This document shows, piece by piece, positions 62,274 through 64,000 of a stretch of DNA of 64,000 nt; the first letter of the stretch is position 1, and each line of letters opens with the position of its first letter. Made by a program: the position numbers and the translations under genes. The notes beneath the pieces were generated by a model that made no database searches, was not told the origin of the DNA, and saw only the letters and a list, made by a program, of their open reading frames with translations. This DNA is from Crossaster papposus (lineage: Eukaryota > Echinodermata > Asteroidea > Velatida > Solasteridae): the NCBI GenBank assembly GCA_037893245.1, contig JBAIAA010000650.1, positions 1,302,001 to 1,366,000 of the forward strand. Direction: 5' to 3'.

Positions 62274-64000
62274 TAAAAGAAACGATCATGGTGAGCTACT
62301 CAAACGAGCTACTCAAACGCACCTGTTGCAAGTGTCGCACCTGTTTCGACACCATTCTTTGGGTGCCATACAGGGTAGTCCCAAGCCAATTTAAGCTTCA
62401 TCCCATATGTTATATAATCATGCTTTGTATTGATTCCGCTTTCATAGGAAAAATTGCCTTGAAAACTTGTCATTTGTCATCAATTTTGTCTTGTTTTCGT
62501 GCATTTTCAACCTAAAGTTGTCTTTAGAATGCCTTTTAATATTGTAAAGAAAACCAGAATGCTTGTAAATAGCCTTTCAGTATTATTTTGCCTCCGATTT
62601 TTGCTAGTTTTTGGGTTTTTTTCATTCTTTTTTAAAGAATGAAAAGTATTCTTTCACAAAATGTCTGCTTGTTTTCTACCAGTACTTTTCAAAATGGTGG
62701 GAGAAATATTCCTCTTTATTGAATTTTAGGTGGATGTAAAATATGGAAATGGGTGTTTTGTTTGTAGCGAGCTGGGAAAAGGTTGATTCATGCTGTATGA
62801 ATAATGAGTATATTTGCATAATTAGAAAGTAATGAATATTCATATTATTAAAGACAAGGAATATTTACCTTTCTGCTTAATTTTTTTTTTAATTCAAAAG
62901 ACAAAAGAACTAAGTTGACAATATCTTCCATAGTCCAAACTTGACCCAAGTCTCGGAATCTGGTGACACTATGGTAATTTCCAAGCCGGGCGTCTTCTAG
63001 AAATGGCTACAAAATCCTTCAATAACAACTCATGGATTTGGACAGTTCAGAGGTTAGTGTTAAAGGAAACTACCGCATTGGGGAGCCGTCCAGATATTTC
63101 AATTTTATCATTTTTTTTTTATTTTTTTTTAAAACAACTTTATTCTCCAATTCTTTTTTTTTTAAATTGTGCAAACAGAATTTGGTCGAACTGTTATGCT
63201 TCACGAATAATTCCTGTTGGTCTATTGCGATTAGTTTATTTTGACTTTTTGGGATTCCAGTTCAACGTTTTCCATTTGTATTTGATTGTTTATTCAGACA
63301 GCCCTCTTCCATGTTCACTGCAGAACATTTCCAGAATCTCTTCCCAAATCATTAGATGATTCTTTGTCTCAAACACATGGGAAACAAACTGAAGCTATAT
63401 TAGTGAATGATTATTAGACTTATTGGACACGATATTGAACAAATCCATATTGTGTGAACCATGTTGTTTTAGATGTTATGCAAAGGGTGTTGATGTTCGA
63501 TTTAATGGGGCCATGTTTTAAACTGTATGTAAAAAACAAAAACTTCTTGAAAACAAACCGAACAAGTTGAACCCAACAATCTTTGCCTCCTCGACTATAA
63601 AATGTTAGATTTTTAACTGGGCCAAAACAGAGTTTATATTGAGCTTTAACTACTTAGATATGGTTGTCATGGTATTTAGACGTTGTAATTATGTAGCGCA
63701 GGCAACTATTACGGAATACTTTATAGACAAAGTAGTGATTTATATTTATTAAAAGACCGTTGCTTCCAAACAGAACAAACTTTGTTGGGTATTTTCTTTT
63801 TTTTAAGTTGTTTTTCTATGAACTTGTCACAGTATTATTATTGAAAAAATGTTTAATATGATTTCAAATTTGCTATTATCTTTGGGATGTTTTATCAAAA
63901 TTGGGCCAACAAATAGTTTTCTTAAGAATTATAAATTGTAAGGGTTAGCCTTTCGTTTTTATCAGAAATGGGAAAAAATGAGTTTTCTTGCAATAATTTT
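62274..64000. other. TMEM39 3' flank
   Basis: AT-rich sequence that should begin with the TMEM39 3' UTR. Open frames at 62288-62515 and 63003-63359 have no family likeness. No repeat or RNA gene could be assigned. Confidence 0.5.

Overview
This is a gene-rich 64 kb piece of an AT-rich animal nuclear genome. Genes are split by GT-AG introns of roughly 60 bp to 3 kb, there are no operons, and the intergenic DNA is full of short interspersed and inverted-repeat elements. The encoded proteins resemble vertebrate orthologues closely but are not vertebrate: a pre-vertebrate pair of Popeye genes, one TMEM39, and compact introns. An invertebrate deuterostome, most likely an echinoderm (possibly a sea star), is the best guess. 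That is inference, not proof.

Layout. 0.7-6.3 kb (+): a POPDC2/3-like Popeye gene. 16.1-19.6 kb (+): a second, BVES/POPDC1-like Popeye gene with the same three-exon structure. 23.8-27.4 kb (+): BDH2/DHRS6, a short-chain dehydrogenase of exactly 245 aa. 31.6-28.8 kb (-): pyridoxal kinase PDXK. 34.6-32.6 kb (-): PCNP, a nuclear PEST protein. 35.8-about 41.9 kb (+): a large ARM/HEAT-like helical-repeat protein that I do not recognise. 45.4-46.4 kb (+): a P-loop sulfotransferase-family protein. 49.8-47.5 kb (-): a RING plus NHL-repeat (TRIM-like) protein. 52.3-54.0 kb (+): POLR2F (RPB6). 57.3-55.7 kb (-): MYCBP (103 aa). 57.8-62.3 kb (+): TMEM39A/B. BDH2/PDXK and POLR2F/MYCBP converge. PCNP/ARM gene, RING-NHL/POLR2F and MYCBP/TMEM39 are head to head, the last only 500 bp apart.

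The coding models were built exon by exon from splice sites. Phases close exactly for POPDC x2, BDH2, PDXK, PCNP (using a 17-nt microexon), RING-NHL, POLR2F, MYCBP and TMEM39. The ARM gene lacks a convincing last exon. The genes do not form one pathway. They are mostly housekeeping functions (transcription, vitamin B6 activation, ER/autophagy membrane protein, metabolism) plus cAMP-binding Popeye proteins. The set keeps an old linkage: human POPDC2, TMEM39A and PCNP all lie on 3q12-q13.

The non-coding DNA holds several miniature inverted-repeat element families (TTAA-flanked, TA-flanked, and two palindromic families), tRNA-derived SINEs, a complex foldback element around 50.9-51.6 kb, a striking G31/C32 inverted repeat at 17.1 kb, and several minisatellites sitting just downstream of 5' splice sites. 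I found no bacterial, viral or CRISPR-type system.
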